A stretch of 7,630 nucleotides of DNA from Chloroflexota bacterium (GCA_022707665.1 JAKJAE010000120.1:1-7630), one strand, 5' to 3'; shown: positions 1 to 6,441, numbered from the stretch's first letter. Numbers and translations: made by a program. Notes: generated by a model from the letters alone, not told the origin.

Positions 1-1026
1 CCCGCCGATCTCCAGGCGATCCATGATCAACATCGCGATGCAGGTCTTCAGATCGGATTCGCCGCACATCGGAAAACCAGACGCAATCAGCAGCGAGTTT
101 CCCACAATGAGGTTTGCTGCAACCCGCTCATGCTCTGAGCCGGGCTCGCCTTTGGCGTAGTAGGCCAGGCCGTCCAGGGCATGAAGCGTCACGAACCGGT
201 CCAGGGCCACCGCCATCCGTGCAGCATTGCCCAGGTCGGCAGCTGTGAGTTTCTGTGTGAGTGGGTCAGATCCGGGGTCAGGCGTATCGAACAACGCCAG
301 GATCTCCGTCTCCTTGGCCGAAATCTCGTCCGGCGCCACCCGACGCGCGAGCCGCACCAGGTCATCGAGCTCCGTCTGCACGACATGCAACCCGAAAGCG
401 GCCGTGAGCGCCGTCTGGTCGGTATGCATGTCGAGCATCGCCTCGATAGGATGGCCAAAGTGCCCGATGCGCGCGCCCTTCAGGTCGTGCAGCACCCTCG
501 CGATCCGGCACCATCGCCCGACCTCGGCCTCCGCCCGACCGTCACCTTGCAGCGTGCCAATGATCATCGGCGGCACCGGCTTGCCCATCCGGACAGCAAC
601 GCCCGCGAACTCCGGCAAAGAACAGATGTTGTCGTTCTCGAGCTGCATACGAATCGTAGCGTGGGCGTAGTCCAGCCGCGAGAGTGGCTGCAGCGCCACC
701 AGCACCACCGGCACGTCTAGCTCGCGAATGAGGATCCCGAACGTCGCCGATGTCGCATACGTGAGCATGTCGACGAACACCAGGTCGAGGTGTGCGCCCT
801 TCAGGCGCGGCAGCAGCGCATACGCGGCTGTCGCGTTGTCGACCATGCCGAAGTTGGTCGTTTCCACATTCCAGGCCTGGACCTTCTGCTCGAACGTATC
901 GAGATAGCTGAGCAGGGTCTCCAGAAGCCCGGGGAACTGCGACCAATAGATGTCGAGGCCCACGCCAAGAACGCCGACGCGGGCCGTCAGTGGCTTGCGC
1001 CGCTGGATCGCCGGATGCACCGGCAT
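1..1026 (-). CDS. L-arabinose/L-fucose isomerase-like protein, C-terminus cut by window edge
   Basis: The reading frame is open from the start to base 1 with no stop, giving 342 codons of a protein family usually about 450-500 residues long. Residues about 15-110 look like the Rossmann-type N-terminal domain of sugar isomerases (ARVGVLGVGLDIYW, then VDNATAAYALLPRL and LDLVFVDMLTYATS). Near the cut end, GFPMCGESDLKTCIAM aligns by eye with the AraA segment around its first catalytic metal-binding glutamate (GxxFAGEGDWKTA), so Glu323 is probably a metal ligand. The second glutamate and the histidine ligands would lie beyond the window. Such enzymes interconvert aldoses and ketoses in the cytoplasm; the substrate cannot be assigned here. 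I chose the ATG at 1026 because GAGGTGA lies about 5 bases upstream; an in-frame ATG at 1044 with a weaker site is possible. It follows the methyltransferase by 25 bp (7 bp from the 1044 ATG) and is probably cotranscribed with it. Confidence 0.82.
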   Translation of the reverse strand, partial: MPVHPAIQRRKPLTARVGVLGVGLDIYWSQFPGLLETLLSYLDTFEQKVQAWNVETTNFGMVDNATAAYALLPRLKGAHLDLVFVDMLTYATSATFGILIRELDVPVVLVALQPLSRLDYAHATIRMQLENDNICSLPEFAGVAVRMGKPVPPMIIGTLQGDGRAEAEVGRWCRIARVLHDLKGARIGHFGHPIEAMLDMHTDQTALTAAFGLHVVQTELDDLVRLARRVAPDEISAKETEILALFDTPDPGSDPLTQKLTAADLGNAARMAVALDRFVTLHALDGLAYYAKGEPGSEHERVAANLIVGNSLLIASGFPMCGESDLKTCIAMLIMDRLEIGG

Positions 1027-1051
1027 GCCGTCACCTCGGGACATCGTGGAC

Positions 1052-1756
1052 CTATCGAAACACGAAGATATTCGCCGAGAAGGAGCCCGGATCGAAGGCT
1101 GCGCCGCCGTAGCTGCCCACGTGCTCGATCAGCTCGAATCCCTGTGCGTGATGCAGCCGGATGATCTCGTCCGACAACAGTGGATAGAGGGGCACGGCGT
1201 CCTCGAACACAACCCGGCCGCCCACTTCGAGCCGGGTGGCGAAGGTGACCCGAGCTGAAGAAATGTCGCGATAGGTACGATAGAACGTTGCCCCACCCTC
1301 CCCCTCGATCACCGGGAAGGTCACGCTCTCCTGTGTGACAACGTAGTCCCAGTTCATCACCTGGAGGATCCAGGATGCGCCGGGCCTGCGTACGCCATTG
1401 ACGGCCTCGACGAAATGGCCAAACTCTCCCTGCGTCAGGTGTGCCGCCGTGTTGCCGATGCATATCACCGTGTCAAAGCCCTTCTCCAGACTGCCGACAT
1501 CGCGCATGTCCAGCACGCGGAAGTCGGCGCCGGGATAGTGAGCTTGTGCATACGCGATCATCGCGGGGTCGAGGTCAACGGCCAGCACATCATAGCCATC
1601 GGCCGCGAGGGGTCCGGCGAAGTGACCCGTCCCGCATCCGACATCCAGCACGCGAGCGCCGGGCGCGGGCAGATAGCGGCGCAGAAAGGCATCGATCGAC
1701 GCTGAGAACGGGAAGATGGACTCATACGTATCCGCGAACTGTGTGTAGAATGACAT
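1052..1756 (-). CDS. Class I SAM-dependent methyltransferase
   Basis: A 234-residue protein with the class I methyltransferase layout. Motif I VLDVGCGTG is at residues 36-44, an acidic SAM-ribose residue sits in AVDLD (Asp61), and VLDMRDV at 81-87 is followed by the FDTVICIGN strand (94-102). The second half (VIEGEGGATFYRTYRD and following) is the beta-rich region common in small-molecule methyltransferases of the Methyltransf_11/25 type. The acceptor substrate cannot be read from sequence. The frame continues upstream to 1918, but that part overlaps the divergent cupin gene and has unnatural composition, so I start at ATG 1756 (MSFYTQFADTYES), which fits the normal N-terminus of the family. 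No Shine-Dalgarno is visible before this ATG, so leaderless translation is possible. It leads the block that continues into the isomerase-like gene and diverges from the cupin gene, with 77 bp between the start codons. Confidence 0.85.
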   Translation of the reverse strand: MSFYTQFADTYESIFPFSASIDAFLRRYLPAPGARVLDVGCGTGHFAGPLAADGYDVLAVDLDPAMIAYAQAHYPGADFRVLDMRDVGSLEKGFDTVICIGNTAAHLTQGEFGHFVEAVNGVRRPGASWILQVMNWDYVVTQESVTFPVIEGEGGATFYRTYRDISSARVTFATRLEVGGRVVFEDAVPLYPLLSDEIIRLHHAQGFELIEHVGSYGGAAFDPGSFSANIFVFR

Positions 1757-1833
1757 GGGCGAGACTGTAGCCCAGAACCGCACGGACGCAACCATAGGAG
1801 GGGGCGTCCTGCGCGTATCCCTGAGGAGGAAAC
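1757..1833. promoter_or_regulatory. Divergent intergenic region with weak promoter candidates
   Basis: This 77-bp stretch separates the methyltransferase (leftward) from the cupin (rightward) and should hold or border promoters for both. For the leftward gene, the minus strand reads TTGCGT (1786-1791), a 16-bp spacer, then TACAGT (1764-1769), which ends 7 bases before the ATG. If used, transcription would begin at or next to the start codon, matching the lack of a ribosome-binding site. For the rightward gene, the best -10-like hexamer is TAGAAT at 1746-1751, inside the methyltransferase start region, without a convincing -35. Both matches are weak and uncertain. Confidence 0.28.
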
Positions 1834-2163
1834 ATGATCCAGAAAAGCACGGCAGAGGGCTACCGGGAGTTGCTCCCAGGCATTCGGATGCAGCCCCTGG
1901 TTCACGGCGAGAAGACATTGCTGGTGCGGTTCGAGCTCGCGAGCGGCAGCGGGATTCCCATGCACGCCCATCCCCACGAGCAGACAGGGCACCTCATCAG
2001 CGGCCACGTCATCTTCGTGACCCAGAACGGCGCCGAGGTCGACGTGACCCCGGGCGACGCCTGGTGCTTCCCGGGCAACGAGCGTCACGGTGTGCGCGTG
2101 CTGGAAGACTCCGTTATCGTGGAGGTCTTCTCTCCCGTGCGGGAGGAGTACCTGCCGCACTAA
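1834..2163 (+). CDS. Small cupin, KdgF-like (uronate ring-opening type)
   Basis: A 109-residue single-domain cupin. Motif 1 is HAHPHEQTGHLISG (residues 44-57): His44 and His46 are predicted metal ligands, with Gln50 in the usual glutamate position. Motif 2 is PGDAWCFPGNERHG (73-86), giving His85 as the last ligand. The HxHPHEQ form and the C-terminal VEVFSPVRE, with Glu97, Phe99 and Arg103, match the pattern I recall for KdgF, where the first of these is Asp. KdgF opens 4,5-unsaturated uronates from pectin or alginate to linear keto sugars. That function is an inference from motif and context, since many uncharacterised cupins share this form. The start is firmly set by GAGGAGGA at 1823-1830, 4 bases after the AGGAGG core. 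It is first in the rightward block, with uxuA-like genes further along. Confidence 0.85.
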   Translation: MIQKSTAEGYRELLPGIRMQPLVHGEKTLLVRFELASGSGIPMHAHPHEQTGHLISGHVIFVTQNGAEVDVTPGDAWCFPGNERHGVRVLEDSVIVEVFSPVREEYLPH

Positions 2164-2194
2164 AGGCGCGCACCCCCGCCTGCCAGCACGCCTT
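2163..2194 (+). terminator. Possible weak terminator hairpin after the cupin gene
   Basis: AAGGCGCGC (2163-2171) and GCACGCCTT (2186-2194) can form a 9-base stem with one C-A mismatch and a 14-base loop, starting at the last base of the cupin stop codon. The tail GTTTGCC has only three consecutive T bases, so intrinsic termination would be weak. The 3' end overlaps the -35 of the promoter proposed for the next gene. Confidence 0.28.
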
Positions 2195-2221
2195 GTTTGC
2201 CTTCCCATTTCACTGTAGACT
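2193..2221 (+). promoter_or_regulatory. Candidate sigma70-like promoter for the amidohydrolase gene
   Basis: TTGTTT (2193-2198) and TAGACT (2216-2221) are separated by the optimal 17 bp; they match the consensus at 3/6 and 4/6 positions. Transcription would start near 2228, leaving about a 50-base leader before the ATG at 2279. Position and spacing are good but the hexamers are modest. Confidence 0.35.
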
Positions 2222-2278
2222 GTGCGCAGAGGGGCGCCTTCCACGTCCCTGTCTCAGACCAAGTTCAAGGAGCCAAAC

Positions 2279-3388
2279 ATGAACGCATGGCAGTCAAAGA
2301 TGACCGACATCGTGGATGCGCACGTCCATATGGGGCCCAGCGCCGAGGAAGCCGTTGCTCTGGACATCCAGAAGGCCATTGGTGTCGACAAGACTGTGTT
2401 GGTGTCGATCCAGAATCCCGCGAACGGATCGGGCCTGCCACAGTCGCTCTATATGAAAGCCAGGCACCCCGACCGGTTCTACGTCTTCGCCGGTCTCAAC
2501 CACGGCGAGAAGCTCTCGGAAGGACGCGTGCGAACCCCCAGCCTCGTCGAGCAGCTCGAGGGTTTCGTCGCGATGGGCTGCGACGGCATCAAGATGATTG
2601 AAGGCAAGCCGACGTCACGCCAGATGATGGACATCCCCGTGACAGACCCCTACTTCGCCGACTACTGGGCGCGCGTCGAGGAGCTCGGTACGCCGATCGT
2701 CTGGCACGTCAACGACCCCGAGGAGTTCTGGAATCCCGAGCTCCTCCCGGCGTGGGCACGCAAGCAGGGCTGGGGCTATGGCCCGAACGACGTCAAGAAG
2801 GAACAGCTCTACGCCGAAGTGGACGAGGTGCTCGCCCGCCACCCGAAGCTGCGCATCGTGTTCGCGCATTTCTATTTCCTCTCCGCGGACCTGCCGCGCG
2901 CGGCGCGATTCTTCGACGCCCACCCCACCGTGCACTTCGACCTGACGCCGGGCGTCGAGATGCTCTACAACATGTCGCGCAACCCGGACGCCACGCGCGC
3001 CTTCTTCCTCAAGTATGCCGACCGGATCGTGTTCGGCACCGACATCATGAGCAGGAACACCATCGAGGAAGCTATTTTCCGTGCCGGGATTGTCTTCCGC
3101 TGGCTCGAGTCAGAGGACACCTTCCGCGTCCCCAAGGGCGCCGACTTCCTCCTGGGGCAGCCCGAGGATGGTATCGTCCACGGCCTCGCCCTGCCCGATG
3201 AGGTGCTCACCAAGATCTACCGCGGGAACATCACCCGCCTCGCGGGTGATGCGCCCCGCCCCCTCGATGTGGGCCGCGCCATCGCCGAGTGCACACGCAT
3301 AGGAGCCATCGCGCAGGGCATGTCGAACACGCCTGCAGAAGATACCGAAGCGGTGCTCGTCGCGCGCAAGCTGGAGGCGTTGGCCTAG
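2279..3388 (+). CDS. Amidohydrolase_2-type TIM-barrel metal-dependent hydrolase, substrate unknown
   Basis: A 369-residue protein with the metal-dependent hydrolase barrel signature of PF04909. His15 and His17 are in DAHVHMG at the end of strand 1, Lys105 in CDGIKMIEGK, His143 in PIVWHVND, His197 in IVFAHFYF, and Asp255 in IVFGTDIMS. These are the positions expected for metal and catalytic residues. The family includes lactonases, hydrolases and non-oxidative decarboxylases such as the ACMSD type, so the reaction stays open. There is no signal peptide, so it is cytoplasmic. The frame is open upstream to 2222, but AAGGAG at 2268-2273, 5 bases before the ATG at 2279, fixes the start. Residues about 275-369 form a C-terminal extension (TFRVPKGADF, then a helical tail ending VARKLEALA) with no motif I recognise. 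Placed between a KdgF-like cupin and uxuA-like genes, a lactonase role in sugar-acid metabolism is plausible but unproven. Confidence 0.85.
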   Translation: MNAWQSKMTDIVDAHVHMGPSAEEAVALDIQKAIGVDKTVLVSIQNPANGSGLPQSLYMKARHPDRFYVFAGLNHGEKLSEGRVRTPSLVEQLEGFVAMGCDGIKMIEGKPTSRQMMDIPVTDPYFADYWARVEELGTPIVWHVNDPEEFWNPELLPAWARKQGWGYGPNDVKKEQLYAEVDEVLARHPKLRIVFAHFYFLSADLPRAARFFDAHPTVHFDLTPGVEMLYNMSRNPDATRAFFLKYADRIVFGTDIMSRNTIEEAIFRAGIVFRWLESEDTFRVPKGADFLLGQPEDGIVHGLALPDEVLTKIYRGNITRLAGDAPRPLDVGRAIAECTRIGAIAQGMSNTPAEDTEAVLVARKLEALA

Positions 3389-3441
3389 AACGGCAGCACG
3401 ATCCGAGCAGTCTCAGGACTGGAACCCGCCGAATTCGGAGA

Positions 3442-3503
3442 TCAGGCTCTGCGGATTCAGGCTTGTGGCCGACGTGGTCACGAGCCTGAATCCGTCGTGA
3501 CCA
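3442..3503 (+). promoter_or_regulatory. Strong hairpin with a competing alternative hairpin, upstream of the nucleotidyltransferase gene
   Basis: Bases 3453-3470 pair fully with 3476-3493 (18 pairs including two G-U, 5-base loop GACGT). The stem can extend to 3451-3495. The 3' arm can instead pair downstream: GGTCACGA (3476-3483) is a perfect inverse of TCGTGACC (3495-3502), with an extra T-A pair at 3475/3503. The two folds share bases and cannot coexist. TCAGGCT also occurs twice directly (3442-3448, 3457-3463) and once inverted (3483-3489). No U-tract follows, so this is not a classical terminator. It could be a transcription end, an attenuator for the gene starting at 3548, a DNA operator, or a REP-like repeat. 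Confidence 0.55.
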
Positions 3504-3547
3504 ACCCAAAGTGTTTCAGCCCTAGTGCCACCCCAGGAGACAAGCGC

Positions 3548-4351
3548 ATGCAGTTTCCACCTGAAGTATGCCCCGTCATCGATGAGCTTCTGCCACTCTG
3601 TCGCGCCCTCGGCGAGGGCGCCTGTGCCGTGTCCATCGGCGGATCCTATGGTAAGGGGACCTTTGACAAGATCTCGGACCTCGATTTCCGCCTCTTCTGC
3701 GAGCGCCGGTTAGCACCCAAGGAGGCCTATCAGGAGGCGCATGCGCGCTTGCAGGCAGCCATCGACCGCTGGGCTGCGCACGGCGTCACCATCGATGGCT
3801 GCTGGGTTCGTACGGTCCAGGAGATCGACGCCCAGGTTGATGCCTGGCTGAGCGGCACCCTGCCGCGCGTTGACCTCGTCTGGACGATCTGGGGCTATCA
3901 CGTCCTGACCGATGTCTACAACCAGATGATCATCGATGACCCCGATGGGATCATCGCCAGGTGGCACTCGCGGCTTTCGCCCTACCCGCCGCAGCTCAAG
4001 CAGGCGATCCTGGACAAGCACCTCAAGTCCGTTCGCTACTGGCGCAACGATTACCACTACCAACACAAGGTAGAGCGCGGCGACGTGGTCTTTCTGGCGT
4101 CGTTGACGGCCCGTCTCGTTCACGACCTGATCCAGATCCTCTTTGCCCTCAACGAGACCTACTATGCCGGAGATGGAAACAACCTGGTGTTCGTCGAGCA
4201 CTTCGAGCACGTTCCTGTCGGCTTCGTGGAGCGCGTCCACACCGTGCTCTATCCGGGCACTGGCGACGGCGCCCTGGAGGAGCAGTATCGCCAGGTATGT
4301 GCCCTGATCGACGAGACGGTGGCGCTGGTTCAGGATCTTGGGCAAGCATGA
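3548..4351 (+). CDS. Nucleotidyltransferase-fold protein (DUF4037-like)
   Basis: A 267-residue protein with a pol-beta-type nucleotidyltransferase motif near the N-terminus: GGSYGKGTFDKISDLDF (residues 31-47). Gly32-Ser33 would bind the nucleotide phosphates, and Asp44 and Asp46 would hold the metals. Asp109 in PRVDLVWTIWG may be the third acidic residue. The remainder, with a conserved-looking segment around YWRNDYHYQHKVERGD (164-179) and a helical C-terminus including ALNETYYAGDGNN, resembles the DUF4037 region linked to such domains. Members are poorly characterised; aminoglycoside nucleotidyltransferases share the core fold, but no substrate can be named. I use ATG 3548, with AGGAG (3535-3539) 8 bases upstream, rather than the longer frame from 3497, whose extra residues overlap the hairpin region. 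Its stop overlaps the next start as ATGA, so the three following genes form one coupled operon. Confidence 0.8.
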   Translation: MQFPPEVCPVIDELLPLCRALGEGACAVSIGGSYGKGTFDKISDLDFRLFCERRLAPKEAYQEAHARLQAAIDRWAAHGVTIDGCWVRTVQEIDAQVDAWLSGTLPRVDLVWTIWGYHVLTDVYNQMIIDDPDGIIARWHSRLSPYPPQLKQAILDKHLKSVRYWRNDYHYQHKVERGDVVFLASLTARLVHDLIQILFALNETYYAGDGNNLVFVEHFEHVPVGFVERVHTVLYPGTGDGALEEQYRQVCALIDETVALVQDLGQA

Positions 4352-4902
4352 TCGAGCTCCGCGGCAAGAAGGTTGCCCTTCGTACCCTGGAACGGGCGCA
4401 TTGTCGCGAGCTCTGGGATGCCTACGAGCCCGTTGAGCCGTTGCCGACCGAGCCTCTGAATCCAGGCCTCTCCATCGAAGGCGCGGACCGTTGGTTCGAC
4501 GAGATGCAGGCTCGACAGGGTCGCGAACAGGTCTATCTGGGCATCTTCACCTTCGACGGGCGCCTGGTCGGCGATATCCAGCTTGCCGACATCAACTGGC
4601 GCGACCGCGTTGCAAGCCTTGGTATCGGCATCAGCCGGCGTTCAGACCGGGGCAAGGGCTATGCGTCCGACGCGGTCCGGATCATCCTGCATTACGGCTT
4701 CGCAGAGCTGGACCTGGCCCGGATCGAGGCACGCACTGCAGCCTATAACCTCGGGGCGCAGCGCTTGCGTGAGGCGTGTCGATTCCGCCGCGAGGGGATA
4801 CGCCGCCAGTCGATCTACCGCGGCGGGAAGCGTTGGGACGAGATCGCGTTCGGCCTGCTGGCATCAGAATGGGCCCAAGGCGGAAGCGACGATGGCCACT
4901 GA
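4348..4902 (+). CDS. GNAT N-acetyltransferase, RimJ/RimL type
   Basis: A 184-residue GNAT of the Acetyltransf_3 type. The N-terminal ELRGKKVALRTLERAH is the typical opening strand. ASLGIGISRRSDRGKGYASDAV (residues 89-110) contains motif A, with Arg101-x-x-Gly104-x-Ala106 forming the acetyl-CoA pyrophosphate loop. IEARTAAYNLGAQRLREACRFRREG (126-150) is the usual second half, with Asn134 in the expected place. The family transfers acetyl from acetyl-CoA to protein N-termini, amino groups of small molecules or antibiotics; the substrate here is unknown. The start ATG overlaps the nucleotidyltransferase stop by 4 bases (ATGA), without a strong Shine-Dalgarno, which points to translational coupling. 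Its 3' end overlaps the next gene by 11 bases. Confidence 0.85.
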   Translation: MIELRGKKVALRTLERAHCRELWDAYEPVEPLPTEPLNPGLSIEGADRWFDEMQARQGREQVYLGIFTFDGRLVGDIQLADINWRDRVASLGIGISRRSDRGKGYASDAVRIILHYGFAELDLARIEARTAAYNLGAQRLREACRFRREGIRRQSIYRGGKRWDEIAFGLLASEWAQGGSDDGH

Positions 4903-5479
4903 GATCCTCGAGATCGGTCCGGCGGCGCTGGACCGCTACGCCACGGTGCCGATCGCCTTTGCCGTCCAGACGGCCCTGCAGCCACACCTGATAGACGGCG
5001 GTCTCGGGGGCATCGCGCTGCACGAGGAGCCTGTAGTCCCGCCCTACCTCAAGGACTACGACGCGTACGGAGAGGGGCGACCGCAGGACTGGCCTCACGA
5101 GTTCGATGTAAGCAACTGGGGCTTCCTCCTGGCGACCGACGGCGATCGGGCCGTGGGCGCCGCTGCGATCGCCTACGACTCGCCCGCCGTTACGATGCTC
5201 GTCCAGCGCCATGACCTGGGTGTTCTCTGGGATATCCGCGTGAGTCCCGATCGACGCGGTCAGGGGATCGGGCGCGCCCTGTTCTGGCGCGCAGCCGCAT
5301 GGTGCCGGGAGCGCGGCTGCACGCAGATGAAGATCGAGACTCAGAACGTCAACGTGCCAGCGTGCCGCTTCTACCACAGCCAGGGCGCCAGGCTGGGCGA
5401 GATCAACCGCTATGCCTATGCCGGTCACCCGGCAGTCGGACACGAGGTGATGTTGGTGTGGTATCTCGACCTGACCTAG
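4892..5479 (+). CDS. GNAT acetyltransferase resembling streptothricin acetyltransferases
   Basis: A 195-residue GNAT. VLWDIRVSPDRRGQGIGRALF (residues 111-131) is motif A, with Arg122-x-x-Gly125-x-Gly127 as the acetyl-CoA loop. The following MKIETQNVNVPACRFYHSQGA (146-166) and the C-terminal GHEVMLVWYLDL resemble streptothricin (nourseothricin) acetyltransferases, which have LETQDIN-ACHFY and a similar final strand. N-terminal VVPPYLKDYD (48-57) is also like those proteins. Streptothricin acetyltransferases acetylate the beta-lysine amine of the drug and so inactivate it. I infer a family relation only; this protein may act on another amine. The start at 4892 lies 11 bases inside the preceding gene, with GGA of CGGAAG close upstream. 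It is the last gene of the cluster; 46 bp separate it from the convergent gene. Confidence 0.82.
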   Translation: MATEILEIGPAALDRYATVPIAFAVQTALQPHLIDGGLGGIALHEEPVVPPYLKDYDAYGEGRPQDWPHEFDVSNWGFLLATDGDRAVGAAAIAYDSPAVTMLVQRHDLGVLWDIRVSPDRRGQGIGRALFWRAAAWCRERGCTQMKIETQNVNVPACRFYHSQGARLGEINRYAYAGHPAVGHEVMLVWYLDLT

Positions 5480-5503
5480 CCAAGCCCTTGGCACCGGGAT
5501 GAT

Positions 5504-5522
5504 GCGCTGCACAACGCAGCGC
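5504..5522. terminator. Hairpin between convergent genes, possible bidirectional terminator
   Basis: GCGCTGC (5504-5510), ACAAC loop, then GCAGCGC (5516-5522) make a perfect 7-bp stem in the 46-bp gap between the acetyltransferase stop and the stop of the convergent uxuA-like gene. A smaller dyad, CCAAGCCCTTGG, lies just after the acetyltransferase stop. Neither strand has a U-tract, so it would be an atypical terminator, but the position between two convergent stops supports that role. Confidence 0.48.
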
Positions 5523-5525
5523 GGT

Positions 5526-6440
5526 CTACCCGATCACCTGAAGCAGACCCCGCAGGTAGCCGACACCGAAGGCATAGCCCTTGTGCCGCCAGACCGAGTC
5601 ATCGGTCATGCCCGGTGCCGCGACCGGGCACAACGCTCCCTCGAAACCCACCTCACGGCACGCCCTCAGCGCCCTCACCACTGCCTTGCTGTCTTCGTCC
5701 ACGAAGTAGTCCTGTGCGCAGCCATCCGCAACGCGCAGGTGACTGACCCGGACAGCAGCGAGGGCTCCCCGGGAGCCGAAGTGGCGTATCGCTCCTTCGA
5801 CCGGCATACCTAGCACGGCTGTGACGAACCCGAAATCCAGATCCAGGCCAGGGGCAGGGCCCGCCGCGGTATCCAACAGGCGATCGAGCTCGTCCACCGT
5901 GTCAAGAATACGCTTCTCTCCAGGGAGGGCACCCAGGGCGACATCGGTCCGGCAGATCAGGCTCACGCCGGCAGACTGGGCAGCCGGCACGACGTAGCGC
6001 AGAAAGCGTGACAACGCCTGCCACAGCGCCTCACGGCCCGTTTCTGCGGCCCCGTGCCTGGCATCTTCTACGCGATGGATGGTGCTGATAACCCCGCCGC
6101 GCCCCTGTGTGGTGCCCAAACGATCATCCGTGTCCAGCAATGGCCAGCGGTACCCAACGGAGGAGATGCCCGCTCTGCCCATATCGGCGATTATCCGACC
6201 GACTTGCTCTGCCGCCCCATCTGCCTGCGGCTGCCCGCTGATAGCCATCGCCACAAGCGACGCCGGCAGACTGCCGAGGCCGCACAGCGTCAGACCGGCC
6301 TGCTCCACCCGATTCCGGGCAGCACCCAACGTCTCTAGATCCCAACGGGATAGGTCACCAATGACCTGGTCCACGCCCAACTGCTGCGCATAGAGAAGAT
6401 CCGCATCCACGAACGGGTCAAGCGTCAGTGTGAGATGCAT
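5526..6440 (-). CDS. Degenerate mannonate dehydratase (UxuA)-like protein, probably non-catalytic
   Basis: A 304-residue paralogue of the neighbouring uxuA-like gene. They share MGRAGISSVGYRWPLLD and GRGGVIST with MGKAGISVLQYQWMLLG and GRGGARVS, and a similar C-terminus (GYAFGVGYLRGLLQVI against FAYQVGYFKGLVDAI). By eye alignment, the metal-site residues of the active paralogue are replaced: His of AHPDD becomes Arg164 in ICRTD; Cys of GLGFC becomes Asp202 in GLDLD; Asp-His of RVDHAP becomes Val273-Ala274 in CPVAAP. Only His234 (SHLR) is retained. Catalysis by the known mechanism looks impossible, yet the frame is intact, so it is a candidate pseudoenzyme or an enzyme with a new chemistry, not a decayed gene. 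The start at 6440 follows the upstream stop by 1 base, with AAGGAG 9 bases upstream inside the preceding gene; the two are surely cotranscribed. Confidence 0.78.
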   Translation of the reverse strand: MHLTLTLDPFVDADLLYAQQLGVDQVIGDLSRWDLETLGAARNRVEQAGLTLCGLGSLPASLVAMAISGQPQADGAAEQVGRIIADMGRAGISSVGYRWPLLDTDDRLGTTQGRGGVISTIHRVEDARHGAAETGREALWQALSRFLRYVVPAAQSAGVSLICRTDVALGALPGEKRILDTVDELDRLLDTAAGPAPGLDLDFGFVTAVLGMPVEGAIRHFGSRGALAAVRVSHLRVADGCAQDYFVDEDSKAVVRALRACREVGFEGALCPVAAPGMTDDSVWRHKGYAFGVGYLRGLLQVIG

Positions 6441-6441
6441 G

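Noticed and set aside
181..720. Plus-strand frames of 147 and 179 codons opposite the isomerase-like gene
   Set aside because: Their translations are arginine-, histidine- and proline-rich with no domain. The opposite strand carries an unbroken frame with clear sugar-isomerase motifs.
542..946. Minus-strand 134-codon frame within the isomerase-like gene
   Set aside because: It is an alternate-frame shadow; the real frame on the same strand has recognisable motifs and no stop through the left edge.
1757..1918. N-terminal extension of the methyltransferase frame upstream of 1756
   Set aside because: The extra 54 residues overlap the divergent cupin gene, lack family similarity, and the normal methyltransferase N-terminus begins at 1756.
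1558..2244. Minus-strand 228-codon frame spanning the cupin and the methyltransferase start
   Set aside because: It overlaps two well-supported genes, and its translation shows no domain and low-complexity arginine/serine-rich parts.
3497..3547. Upstream ATG for the nucleotidyltransferase
   Set aside because: It has no ribosome-binding site and lies in the competing-hairpin region; ATG 3548 has AGGAG at suitable spacing.
3710..4345. Minus-strand 211-codon frame opposite the nucleotidyltransferase gene
   Set aside because: The plus strand has the GGS...DxD nucleotidyltransferase signature, a good ribosome-binding site and operon overlap; the antisense frame has no recognisable family feature.
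4682..5512. Minus-strand 276-codon frame opposite the two acetyltransferase genes
   Set aside because: Both plus-strand genes show full GNAT motifs; the antisense translation has none. Long antisense frames are common in GC-rich DNA.
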